Assembly (NCBI RefSeq): GCF_003429565.1
Contig: NZ_QUAK01000099.1
Location: 24,233-65,228 of the forward strand
DNA length: 40,996 nucleotides
From: Streptomyces triticagri
GTDB taxonomy: Bacteria; Actinomycetota; Actinomycetes; Streptomycetales; Streptomycetaceae
Direction of reading: 5' to 3'
In this document: piece after piece, positions 1 to 7,043 of the stretch
How positions within the stretch are numbered: the stretch's first letter is position 1
Layout: each line of letters begins with the position of its first letter
Translations under genes and position numbers: made by a program
The notes under the pieces: generated by a model
What the model was told of the DNA's origin: nothing
Seen by the model: only the letters and a program-made list of their open reading frames with translations
The model's database searches: none

Positions 1-203
1 GGCGGTCTCGCCGTCCGGTGGTCCGGGACTGTTTCCCGACCGGTGGTGAGGACCTGTGGCGGGCGCGACAGCGTGTGCCCGGCACAGGTCCGGTCCAGGC
101 CCGGATCCGGTCCGGTCGGCTCGTCAGCGGGCCGACGAGGCCGTACGACCGGTCGTCATGGGTTCGGCTCCGACCGGCGGACGGCCACTCGACCGTCGTT
201 CAC
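1..203. other. Non-coding left edge, downstream of the LPMO gene
   Basis: I see no credible gene here; the frames open across it lack a start with a ribosome site and have no recognisable protein. It holds a 12-bp imperfect stem (53-64 with 77-88, one mismatch, 12-nt loop) and a 12-nt palindrome ACGACCGGTCGT near 145-156. Either could help end transcripts coming leftward out of the polysaccharide monooxygenase gene, but neither is followed by a T-run. Confidence 0.4.
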
Positions 204-719
204 TCAGCCGATGTTCACGTCGATGCAGGCGTAGAACGCGTTGGCGGTGTCGGCGATGTTCCAGACCGCGAGCACGGTCTGCTCACCGCTGATGCCACCG
301 AAGTCGACCTGGTGGTTGACGGTTTCGCCCGGCTGGGCTCCACCGTCGTCGAACTCGGCGATCTTGTTGTCGCCGACGTAGTACTCCCAGGTGCTGGTGG
401 CGTGCCGAGCGGTCAGCGTCCAGGTGAACTGCTGCGACTGCCCGACGTTGGTGTGGACCCAGCCCTTGCTGTCGTCGTTCAGCTCCTCGAAGCGGCCGAC
501 TCCGCCGTTGCAGGACTTGAGCCCCTTGGGGCCCTCGACACTGTGCGGTTCGTATTTGATGTCACCGCACTCGACCGTGCCGGCCGCACACTGCGCCTGC
601 CGGCTCGGCGGTGCGTTCACGTACCCGTGGGCACTTGCCGGTGACGCGGTCATGCTGAGCGTGATCAGAGGGGCGATGGCCGCGCCGAGGGCGACGGCGA
701 GCTTACGGCTCTTGTGCAT
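204..719 (-). CDS. Secreted AA10 lytic polysaccharide monooxygenase
   Basis: Copper enzyme that oxidatively cleaves chitin or cellulose outside the cell. The 171-residue precursor has a Sec signal peptide ending in SPASA at residue 30, so processing leaves His31 as the N-terminal residue (HGYVNAPPSR), which the AA10 copper brace requires. The second brace histidine is His106 in TARHATSTWEYY. Phe162 in NAFYACIDVN fits the axial residue common in AA10. Cys44, Cys51, Cys70 and Cys165 could form two disulfides. There is no carbohydrate-binding module, so this is a single-domain enzyme. The start is ATG at 719, preceded by GAAGGAG; the open frame extends further upstream without signal-peptide character, so longer starts are unlikely. 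A probable DasR operator lies about 175 bp upstream, suggesting induction by amino sugars. Substrate preference (chitin or cellulose) cannot be read by eye. Confidence 0.93.
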   Translation of the reverse strand: MHKSRKLAVALGAAIAPLITLSMTASPASAHGYVNAPPSRQAQCAAGTVECGDIKYEPHSVEGPKGLKSCNGGVGRFEELNDDSKGWVHTNVGQSQQFTWTLTARHATSTWEYYVGDNKIAEFDDGGAQPGETVNHQVDFGGISGEQTVLAVWNIADTANAFYACIDVNIG

Positions 720-1114
720 GCCAACTCCTTCACGGCGTGGGCGCCGGACGAGTGGGGGGGGAACGGCGCCCCGCCTGGTGGGGGTGCGAACGCGAAGGGG
801 ACACCTCGGGCAGCCGGACGCCTCGACCCCTGCCGTACCCGGGTGCCGGGCAGGCGTCAACGCGACGTCCGGAGCACGAAGTTCACGTTCTTTCTTGGTC
901 TAGACCTTAGCGCGTGACGGGCCACGGTCAAGCGGTTCTCGGCCAACTCCTTGATCTCGCAACGTTCTTCGGAGGCACGCGGCGGCACGGCCGCATCGCC
1001 CTCCGGGACGGTGGTGCGATAGGACGATTCTCGGCCGACTTACGCGCCTGGCCGTGCGCTCGCGCGTGCGGCCTCGCGGGTCAGAAGTCGCCGCGGGCCA
1101 GGAGTCGCCGCGCG
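720..1114. other. 395-bp upstream region of the LPMO gene
   Basis: No gene is credible in this gap between the LPMO start and the end of the XRE gene. It should contain the leftward LPMO promoter. The notable content is the DasR-like palindrome at 894-909 and, at the right end, three tandem 17-bp repeats (1080-1130) that run into the stop of the XRE gene. I could not find a convincing -35/-10 pair for the LPMO gene. Confidence 0.5.
894..909. promoter_or_regulatory. Probable DasR-responsive element (dre)
   Basis: The bases TTGGTCTAGACCTT (895-908) contain the perfect core palindrome GGTCTAGACC of the DasR/chitin-operator consensus ACTGGTCTAGACCAGT; the outer bases match poorly. DasR is the GntR-family N-acetylglucosamine regulator of Streptomyces and controls many chitinase and LPMO genes. 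The site lies upstream of the LPMO gene and of nothing else reading in that direction, so the assignment to that gene is an inference from position. Confidence 0.65.
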
Positions 1115-1130
1115 TCAGGAGTCGTCGCGC
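1080..1130. repeat. Three tandem 17-bp repeats across the XRE gene stop
   Basis: Units at 1080-1096, 1097-1113 and 1114-1130 follow the pattern GYCAGRAGTCGYCGCG plus one base. The third unit contains the stop codon and last codons (R-D-D-S-stop) of the leftward XRE gene; the other two are degenerate copies lying downstream of it. The period is not a multiple of three. Confidence 0.8.
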
Positions 1131-1783
1131 CGGACGTTCTCGAGCAGCAGGTCCAGCCACTCGGTGACCTTGTCCCGGTGCTTGTCCGAGGGGAGTTGGG
1201 CGGCCCGCCAGGCGATCCCGCGCACGCCGTGGTCCTGCAGCAGCCGCTGCAGCGGATCACCCTGCAGCTCACCGGCGGACGACGGCGCCTCCGCCTCGGC
1301 GCCGGTCAGGCGCTGCAACAGCTCCTGCTCGGTGCGGCGCAGACAGTCCGCCAGCGCCTCGGGATCCTCGGCGGTCAGAAACCCCGCATGCACCTCGAAG
1401 AACCGCTGGATGGCGGCGCAGTGCTCCATCGTCGGCCGCCGGTCGCCGTGGATCAGCGCCCCCGCCTGCTGCCTCGACATACCGGCGCCGTCGGCGATCT
1501 CCTGCTGGGTGTACGGACGGCCGTTGGGCTTCAGACGGGTCCTGCGCAGCAGCTCGAAGCGCTGCAGGAATCGGGCCTGCAGATCGCTCTCACCGGCCGG
1601 GCGGCCGTCGAGCAGCGCACGGACCGTATGCGCAGGCACTCCGGACTCGGCGGACAGCCGCTCCGGGTCGAGGATCTCGTCGCGGCTCATGCCGAGCCGT
1701 TCGGCGAGCTCCACCACACGTGCGACCACGGACGCCTGCGCCCCGGCGGCCGACGGGCCCACAGCCGAGAAGCCTTCTGGCAC
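1115..1783 (-). CDS. XRE-type helix-turn-helix DNA-binding protein
   Basis: Predicted transcription factor of 222 residues. An XRE-like helix-turn-helix lies at about residues 76-135, with YTQQEIADGAGMS followed by the probable recognition helix SRQQAGALIHG. An earlier helix pair at 42-62 (SAESGVPAHTVRALLDG) resembles a second, degenerate HTH. The C-terminal part (about 175-217) is helical and carries no sensory domain that I recognise. The start is GTG at 1783, preceded by GAGGAG; the frame stays open to 2179, but that stretch overlaps the divergent gene and its promoter. The divergent neighbour is a stand-alone MmyB-type ligand domain, the part usually fused to such an HTH, so the two probably work together. 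Targets are unknown; the shared 310-bp intergenic region is the obvious candidate. Confidence 0.8.
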   Translation of the reverse strand: MPEGFSAVGPSAAGAQASVVARVVELAERLGMSRDEILDPERLSAESGVPAHTVRALLDGRPAGESDLQARFLQRFELLRRTRLKPNGRPYTQQEIADGAGMSRQQAGALIHGDRRPTMEHCAAIQRFFEVHAGFLTAEDPEALADCLRRTEQELLQRLTGAEAEAPSSAGELQGDPLQRLLQDHGVRGIAWRAAQLPSDKHRDKVTEWLDLLLENVRRDDS

Positions 1784-2093
1784 CGCTCGTCTCCTCAATC
1801 TGCCGGTATGGCTGGTCTGCTGCTGTGTCCGCCCGGGCCGACGACCCGGCGCGATCCACCCGGGCCGATGCGTCGAAAACAGGACTCGGACGGCTCGGCG
1901 GAACTGCCGGGAGGCTAACCCGTCCTCGGGTCGACAGCCAGAGCCTGCCACAGCTGTGGCGCGATCCACTCGCTCAACGGCAGCAAATGCCACGATTGTT
2001 GACACGCCCTCGTCCCGGACGCCAGGATCGCTCCGCAGCGCATCCCATGCGCGCAGCCGCGCATCCCGCGCGCACCGGAAGGAGGCCCGCCCG
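1784..2093. other. 310-bp divergent promoter region of the XRE and MmyB genes
   Basis: No gene lies here. It holds the promoter of the MmyB gene (1999-2028) and two exact copies of GGCGCGATCCAC (1848-1859 and 1958-1969), 110 bp apart. The sequence CCCGGGCCGA also occurs twice close to the first copy. These repeats are candidate operators for the regulator pair. I see no clear promoter for the leftward gene. Confidence 0.45.
1999..2028 (+). promoter_or_regulatory. Promoter candidate for the MmyB-type gene
   Basis: A consensus -35 TTGACA (1999-2004) is separated by 18 bp from CAGGAT (2023-2028), close to the Streptomyces housekeeping -10 TAGGAT. Transcription would start near 2035, giving a leader of about 60 nt to the ATG at 2094. 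Confidence 0.6.
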
Positions 2094-2822
2094 ATGGGGA
2101 ACGACATGTCGGCGAGCCGTTCGTCCGGCGCCGTCCGGGCCGTCCGGGATCCGGAACGCCACGCGCACGACCCCCGCACCAGGGCGTACCTGCGGGACTA
2201 CACCAGCGTGCTCGACTCCGTGCCGTTCCCTTCGCTGCTCGTCGACCACCGCTGGGACGTGGCCGTCACCAACTCCGCGTACGACCTCCTCTTCGACGGC
2301 TTCCGGCCGCATCCGACCGCGATGCCGCGGCACAACTTCCTGCGTCTGGTGCTCTTCCACCCGGACGCCGGGCGGGTGCTGCGCGAGCGCGAGACGAGCT
2401 GGTGCCTGCCGATGCTGGCCCAGTTCGCGGCGGCCCTCGACGTGCACCGGCAGGATCCGGTGCTGAAGGAGATCCGGCACGAGATCGGTCAGGACCCGAT
2501 CATGAACGCGGCCTTCCAGCAGGGACTTCCGCACTGGGTACGGGCCGTGGGCCCGGGCGCCGTGGACCACGACGGGGCCGTACGTCCCGTGCAGCACCCG
2601 GATCCCCGGTGGGGCCGCACCACGTGCCGTGTGGTGAGCGAGACACCCAGCACGCTGCGCGCGGCGGGCCTGACCCGGCTCACCCTCGCCCTGCACCCGC
2701 ACGGCGGCACGCCCGCCCCCGAGCCCGAGCCGGCCCCGGAGTCGGCGGCTCCGGCTCCCGAGCACCGCGGCGCACCGCGCCTGCGCGTCGTACGGGACAC
2801 GGACACATCGGACCGCGGGTGA
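2094..2822 (+). CDS. Stand-alone MmyB-type ligand-binding regulator domain protein
   Basis: A 242-residue protein whose residues of about 36-205 match the PAS-like MmyB domain normally found C-terminal to an XRE helix-turn-helix: YTSVLDSVPFPSLLVDHRWDVAVTN at the start, FLRLVLFHPDAGRV in the middle and the WGRTTCRVVSETPSTLRAAGL block near the end. It has no HTH of its own; the first 30 residues are charged and probably disordered, and the tail after 205 is Pro/Glu-rich. The ATG at 2094 follows GGAAGGAGG with 8-nt spacing. The matching HTH protein is encoded divergently across a 310-bp promoter region, so I infer that this is the sensor half of a split regulator. MmyB-family domains have been proposed to bind fatty-acid-like ligands; none is evident here. 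Confidence 0.8.
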   Translation: MGNDMSASRSSGAVRAVRDPERHAHDPRTRAYLRDYTSVLDSVPFPSLLVDHRWDVAVTNSAYDLLFDGFRPHPTAMPRHNFLRLVLFHPDAGRVLRERETSWCLPMLAQFAAALDVHRQDPVLKEIRHEIGQDPIMNAAFQQGLPHWVRAVGPGAVDHDGAVRPVQHPDPRWGRTTCRVVSETPSTLRAAGLTRLTLALHPHGGTPAPEPEPAPESAAPAPEHRGAPRLRVVRDTDTSDRG

Positions 2823-2877
2823 CGGTCTGGTCGCCGACCGGACGAAGGCCCTGAACTCCCGCCGGAACCAAGGGCGT

Positions 2878-4362
2878 TCACTGCCGGCTGACGGCCCGGG
2901 TGACGCCGGCCGCGATCGTGGTGGCGAGCACCCAGCCCGCCGCGATCAGCCCATAGCTCAGCCACTGCAGGACGCCCGCGGGCGCATATGCCCGCTCCTG
3001 TCCGAAGTCGATGATCGGCAGGAGCAGGTCGAGCGCGTAGAAGGGCGCGTTGAACTCGGGTGCCTCGCCCGTCTTGTACGGCTCCGGCGGATGCAGTCCG
3101 TACGCGAGTGAGCCGGCGAGCAGCAGCGAGAGCAGCCAGGCCGCGGCGCGGGTGGGCCGGAACCCGTAGCCGACGGTGGCGTCCTGGAGGTGGCCCCAGA
3201 GCCTGCCGTACCAGGGCAGGGTGCCGCGATGGCGCCGCTGCTTGGCGAGTTGCACGACACGGGCGCCCGCGTCGTCGCCGATGCTGCGGTAGGCCGCGGT
3301 GAGTTGCTCGTAGGCGTACGGCACATAGCCGTCCGTGTCGCGTTCCAGGACCGGCAGGCGGCGGTCGGCGGGCTCGTGCGGGTCGAGCGAGTGGTAGGAC
3401 AGACCGTCAAGGCGGACCTGGTCGGGCCAGGTCTCCGGGGCGATGTGCAGGAGATCCAGCTGGGCGCGGCGCAGGGTCAACGAGCCCTGGATCCGCTCGG
3501 CTTCGCGCAGCCAGAGTTCGCCCACGGTGATGCTGCCGGCGCGCAGGGCGACGCCGCCCGGGTTGGCGAGCCGGGCGTGGGCCAGGTTCAACTGGCCGGG
3601 GATCTGGACGCCGCGCAGATTGACGCGGCCGAGTGCCGTCAGGCGCATCGCGTGCAGGTCGGCGCCGGTGGTGAGTGTCGTGGCTTCCAGGGCGGTGCCG
3701 CCGCGGTGGTCGAGCACCGCGTCGTTCAGTCGCAGCGTGCCGGTGACGGCGCCGCCGGTCAGCCGGGTCTCGCCCTGCACCCGCAGGCCGTCGGCGACCA
3801 GATCGCGTTCGACGGCGATCTGGTTGAGCTGGAGTGCCGAACCGAGGTCGGGCTCGTCGCCGGAGGGCGGCGGCACGGGGCCGATCCGCGCCCGCTTCAG
3901 GAAGAGCGCGCCGCCTATCCGGGCGCCGGCGAGGCGGACCTGACCTCGTATGCGCGCGTCGGAGAGCACCAGATCACCCTCGGTGCGGAGGGTCCCGGCG
4001 TGCAGCGCGGGCAGCACGCACTGCCCCAGGTACCACCTGCGGACCTGGGCGCCGAACAGGAGCGGCGGACGGTCGAAGTGGCAGGCGAGAAAGCTGACGG
4101 TGCAGTCGATCGTGGCACCCTGCAGCTCGAGCGGCCCGACGATCCTGGCGCCGGCGATCCGCAGGGCAGCCACCTCGCCGTCGAGGCGGCGCCCGTCCAA
4201 GAGCAGGGAACGCAACAGCCGGGCCCGGACCGTGCGTTCGGGTCCCCAGTCGGCACCCAGGGCCGGATCGTCGCCGGGGCCGGTGCGGAAGTCGAGCCGG
4301 TCCCCGCGCGGGAATGCCTCCAGGACGCGGCGTTCCGCGGGTGTCGGATCGGTGATCTCCAT
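2878..4362 (-). CDS. Beta-solenoid membrane protein of unknown function
   Basis: A 494-residue protein often labelled 'membrane-associated oxidoreductase' in Streptomyces annotations, though I see no cofactor or redox motif. Residues of about 55-310 consist of short imperfect repeats of roughly 20 residues with alternating hydrophobic and A/R/G positions (ARIVGPLELQGATIDCTVSF, ARIRGQVRLAGARIGGALFL), as expected for a right-handed beta-helix distantly like pentapeptide repeats. After a linker come two or three membrane segments: about 407-425 (AAAWLLSLLLAGSLAYGL), a hydrophobic stretch near 441-456, and 465-486. The ATG at 4362 has no good ribosome site, so the start is less certain. It is transcribed alone, convergent with the MmyB gene and divergent from a secreted protease gene. 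Function is unknown; a scaffold anchored to the membrane is the most I would infer. Confidence 0.75.
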   Translation of the reverse strand: MEITDPTPAERRVLEAFPRGDRLDFRTGPGDDPALGADWGPERTVRARLLRSLLLDGRRLDGEVAALRIAGARIVGPLELQGATIDCTVSFLACHFDRPPLLFGAQVRRWYLGQCVLPALHAGTLRTEGDLVLSDARIRGQVRLAGARIGGALFLKRARIGPVPPPSGDEPDLGSALQLNQIAVERDLVADGLRVQGETRLTGGAVTGTLRLNDAVLDHRGGTALEATTLTTGADLHAMRLTALGRVNLRGVQIPGQLNLAHARLANPGGVALRAGSITVGELWLREAERIQGSLTLRRAQLDLLHIAPETWPDQVRLDGLSYHSLDPHEPADRRLPVLERDTDGYVPYAYEQLTAAYRSIGDDAGARVVQLAKQRRHRGTLPWYGRLWGHLQDATVGYGFRPTRAAAWLLSLLLAGSLAYGLHPPEPYKTGEAPEFNAPFYALDLLLPIIDFGQERAYAPAGVLQWLSYGLIAAGWVLATTIAAGVTRAVSRQ

Positions 4363-4477
4363 CGACGGGACTGTGTCCCGCGGGTTCGTGGCATGTCAAC
4401 CCGCTCTCGGCGGCGGGCAGTTGAGCGTTCGCGGCCGCGCCCGGCAGCCCCGCTCGGTGTCCGTTAACCGTGCACTG

Positions 4478-4506
4478 TTGTCCGAAGCCCCCGCCACCCC
4501 CACAAT
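4478..4506 (+). promoter_or_regulatory. Weak promoter candidate for the trypsin-like protease gene
   Basis: TTGTCC (4478-4483), a 17-bp spacer and CACAAT (4501-4506) sit upstream of the protease start at 4573. Both hexamers deviate from consensus, so this is only the best pair in the 210-bp divergent gap. Confidence 0.3.
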
Positions 4507-4572
4507 GCGCATGACAACAGCCGGGGTTCAGCCCGAACTCCGGTCCCCCCACGGACACTTCGAGGCCACCAC

Positions 4573-5427
4573 ATGAAGAAACCGATTCTCGGTTCCTTGC
4601 TGACCCTGCTGCTCGTCGGAGCCACCGCCGCTCCGGCTGCCGCGGCCGCAGCCCCCGCGCCCGCCGACGACCGCCCCGCCGTGCAGGCCGTCGACTTCGC
4701 CGGCACCGTCGCCCTGAGCAACTGCTCCGGTTCGGTCGTCCGGATGCCCGACTCGGAGCCCACGGACCCGGCTCTGGTGATGTCCAACGGCCACTGTCTG
4801 GAGAGCGGCTTCCCCGGCGCGGGCGAGGTCGTCCTCGACCAGCCGTCGAGCCGTACCTTCGAACTCCTCGACGCCGCGGGCGACGAGGTGACCACCCTGC
4901 AGGCGAGCAAGGTCGCCTACGCCACGATGACCGACACGGACGTCTCGCTGTACGAACTCACCTCCAGCTACGAGGAGATCGCGAGCGAGCACGGCATCGA
5001 GGCCCTCGAACTCTCGGCGGACCGCCCCTCCGAGGGCACCGCGATCAGCGTCGTGTCCGGCTACTGGAAGCGCGTCTACAGCTGCGACATCGACGGCTTC
5101 GCGTACGAACTGCGCGAGGGCGACTGGACGTTCAAGGACTCCGTGCGCTACACCGCCGCCTGCGACACCATCGGCGGCACCTCCGGCTCACCGGTGGTCG
5201 ACGACGCCACCGGCAAGGTGGTCGCCGTGAACAACACCGGCCACGAGGGCGGCACGGACTGCGAGATCAACAACCCGTGCGAGGTGGACGAGAACGGCGA
5301 CGTGACCTCGCACCCGGGCATCAGCTACGCCCAGCAGACCCACACGATCGTGCCCTGCGTGGGCACCGGCAACAAGATCGACCTCTCGGCACCGGGCTGT
5401 GAACTGCCCAAGCCCGGCGAGGAGTAG
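4573..5427 (+). CDS. Secreted trypsin-like serine protease
   Basis: A 284-residue chymotrypsin-fold (S1 family) protease. It has a Sec signal peptide (MKKPILGSLLTLLLVGATAAPAAA), followed by a domain with a plausible triad: His74 in SNGHC, Asp123 in DTDVSLYEL and Ser204 in GGTSGSPV. The Ser motif is GTSGSP, not GDSGGP, a variation seen in glutamyl-endopeptidase-like and other bacterial S1 proteins. Six cysteines (51, 75, 171, 197, 230, 236), plus two near the C-terminus, suggest disulfides. The ATG at 4573 follows a modest GAGG at 8-nt spacing. It is a single-gene unit ending in a convergent terminator. The substrate is not predictable. Confidence 0.85.
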   Translation: MKKPILGSLLTLLLVGATAAPAAAAAAPAPADDRPAVQAVDFAGTVALSNCSGSVVRMPDSEPTDPALVMSNGHCLESGFPGAGEVVLDQPSSRTFELLDAAGDEVTTLQASKVAYATMTDTDVSLYELTSSYEEIASEHGIEALELSADRPSEGTAISVVSGYWKRVYSCDIDGFAYELREGDWTFKDSVRYTAACDTIGGTSGSPVVDDATGKVVAVNNTGHEGGTDCEINNPCEVDENGDVTSHPGISYAQQTHTIVPCVGTGNKIDLSAPGCELPKPGEE

Positions 5428-5460
5428 GAGCAGCAGCAGGGGTGGAGCAGCAGGCCCCGC

Positions 5461-5509
5461 CGGCCCCGGGCCCGTCCGGCGCGACTGCGCGGGACGGAAC
5501 CCGGGGCCG
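5461..5509. terminator. Bidirectional terminator-like hairpin
   Basis: A 10-bp outer stem (5461-5470 with 5500-5509) continues, after a small internal loop, into a 6-bp stem (5472-5477 with 5492-5497). It sits between two convergent genes, 34 bp past one stop and 26 bp from the other. There is no T-run on either side, as is usual in Streptomyces. Confidence 0.6.
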
Positions 5510-5535
5510 TGGCCTCGGCCCCGGCGGGCGGGCCG

Positions 5536-6459
5536 TCACACCGTCAGGACGATCTTCCCGCGGGTGCGCCCCGTCTGGCTGAGCCGCCAGGCCTCCGCCG
5601 CCTCGGCCAGCGGGAACGCCCGCTCGACATGCACCGAGAGCTGTCCGTCGTCGGCAAGCCCGGCGAGGAACTCCAGATCGGCGGCGTCCGGACGCACCCA
5701 CACATAGTGACCGCCCTTCTCGCCCGCTGCCGGGTCGGCGATCGAGACCACCCGGTCGGGATTGCGCAGCAGGCTCTGCGAGACGTCGATGACATCGCCG
5801 CCCACGAAGTCGAGCGCGATGTCGACGCCCTCCGGGGCCAGTGCGCGCACCCGCTCGGCCAGCCCTTCGCCGTACGTCACGGGCTCCGCGCCGATCGAGC
5901 GCAGATAGTCGTGGTTCCGCTCGCCGGCGGTGCCGATCACCCGGTCCACGCCGAGTGCGCGGGCGATCTGTACGCCGAACGAGCCGACGCCGCCCGCCGC
6001 CGCGTGCACGAGGACGGTGTCGCCGGGGCCCGCACCGACCCGTCGCAGCGACTGCAGGGCCGTCAGTCCGGCGAGCGGGGTGCCGGCCGCCTGCTGCCAG
6101 TCGAACGCGGCCGGTTTACGGGCCAGGGTGCGCACCGGCGCGGAGACCAGCTCGGCGTAGGTGCCGCGCTGCACCCAGTCCTTGCGGGCATAGCCGAAGA
6201 CCTCGTCGCCGACGGAGAACTCGCCCGCGTCCAGGCCGGTGCGCTCCACCACTCCCGCCACGTCCCAGCCCGGGACGATCGGGAAGGCCGTCTCCATGAT
6301 CGGGTCGAGATATCCGGCGGCCACCTTCCAGTCCACCGGGTTGACCCCGGCGGCCCTGACCCGGACGAGCACCTCGCCGGGTCCGACCTTGGGGTCGGGC
6401 AGCTCGGCGAGCCGCAGGTCGTCGGGGGATCCGTAGCTGTCGATCGCCATCGCCTTCAT
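5536..6459 (-). CDS. NADP-dependent quinone-oxidoreductase-like MDR enzyme
   Basis: A 307-residue medium-chain dehydrogenase/reductase of the zinc-free quinone oxidoreductase type. The N-terminal GroES-like domain (residues 1-120) has the usual VLVRVRAAGVNPVDWKV and PGWDVAGVVERTG blocks. The nucleotide-binding loop is AAAGGVGSFG at 153-162, preceded by DTVLVHA. There is no structural-zinc cysteine cluster or catalytic zinc ligand set. Such enzymes reduce quinones or enones with NADPH in the cytoplasm. The start chosen is ATG at 6459 (MKAMAIDSYG), which begins exactly at the family's first strand and has AGGAG 11 nt upstream; the open frame continues to 6564 without similarity. It is divergent from the Rid-family gene. 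The physiological substrate is unknown. Confidence 0.88.
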   Translation of the reverse strand: MKAMAIDSYGSPDDLRLAELPDPKVGPGEVLVRVRAAGVNPVDWKVAAGYLDPIMETAFPIVPGWDVAGVVERTGLDAGEFSVGDEVFGYARKDWVQRGTYAELVSAPVRTLARKPAAFDWQQAAGTPLAGLTALQSLRRVGAGPGDTVLVHAAAGGVGSFGVQIARALGVDRVIGTAGERNHDYLRSIGAEPVTYGEGLAERVRALAPEGVDIALDFVGGDVIDVSQSLLRNPDRVVSIADPAAGEKGGHYVWVRPDAADLEFLAGLADDGQLSVHVERAFPLAEAAEAWRLSQTGRTRGKIVLTV

Positions 6460-6635
6460 GCGTTGCCCAACTCCTGTACGTAGCGGTTCATTCCCCCGCC
6501 TCGGATCGTTCCCCCTGCTGCTGCGCCGGGCCCGGAAAACGGGATGCCGTCGACCGCTTCCCATGATCCGCTGGACCGCACCGCGGCACCTCCCGGAGCA
6601 CGGGCGGTGCCGCCCGTCGACGCGGAAAGGCAGTC

Positions 6636-7043
6636 ATGATCAAGCGGGTTCTCGCGCCCTCGCTCTTCGCCCCGCCCACCTATTCGCACGCGTCCGTCGT
6701 CGAGGCCGGCACCCGGCTCGCCTTCCTGGCCGGTTCGGTCCCGCTGGACGCGGCAGGCGTGCTGGTCGGAGCGGGCGATCCGGTCGAGCAGGCCCGGCAG
6801 GTGATCGCCAATCTCGAGGAGCAGCTGGCAGCCGTCGGCTCCGACCTCGCCCAGGTCGCGTACACGGATGTGTACGTGGTGAGCCCCGACTCCGCGGTCC
6901 TCGCCTCGGTCTGGGACGTGGTGCGCGATTCCGGGCTCAGCACCGGACCGCACGCCTCCACGCTGCTCGGGGTTGCCTCGCTGGGCTATCCGGGGCAGCT
7001 GGTCGAGATCACCGCCGTCGCGGCCGTGCCCGACGGGGCCTGA
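6636..7043 (+). CDS. Rid (YjgF/YER057c/UK114) family protein lacking the catalytic Arg
   Basis: A 135-residue protein with the small trimeric Rid fold: the FLAGSVPLD strand, the DPVEQARQVIANLEEQLAAVGSDL helix and the C-terminal GQLVEITAVA strand. Canonical RidA deaminates reactive enamine/imine intermediates and needs the Arg of the P-A-R-[ST] motif. Here the equivalent stretch reads P-H-A-S-T (residues 105-109), so the arginine is replaced by Ser108. This places it with the Rid4-7-type subfamilies, for which imine deaminase activity is not expected. The ATG at 6636 follows GGAAAGG. It overlaps the end of the convergent pentapeptide-repeat gene by 35 bp. The true role is unknown. Confidence 0.85.
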   Translation: MIKRVLAPSLFAPPTYSHASVVEAGTRLAFLAGSVPLDAAGVLVGAGDPVEQARQVIANLEEQLAAVGSDLAQVAYTDVYVVSPDSAVLASVWDVVRDSGLSTGPHASTLLGVASLGYPGQLVEITAVAAVPDGA

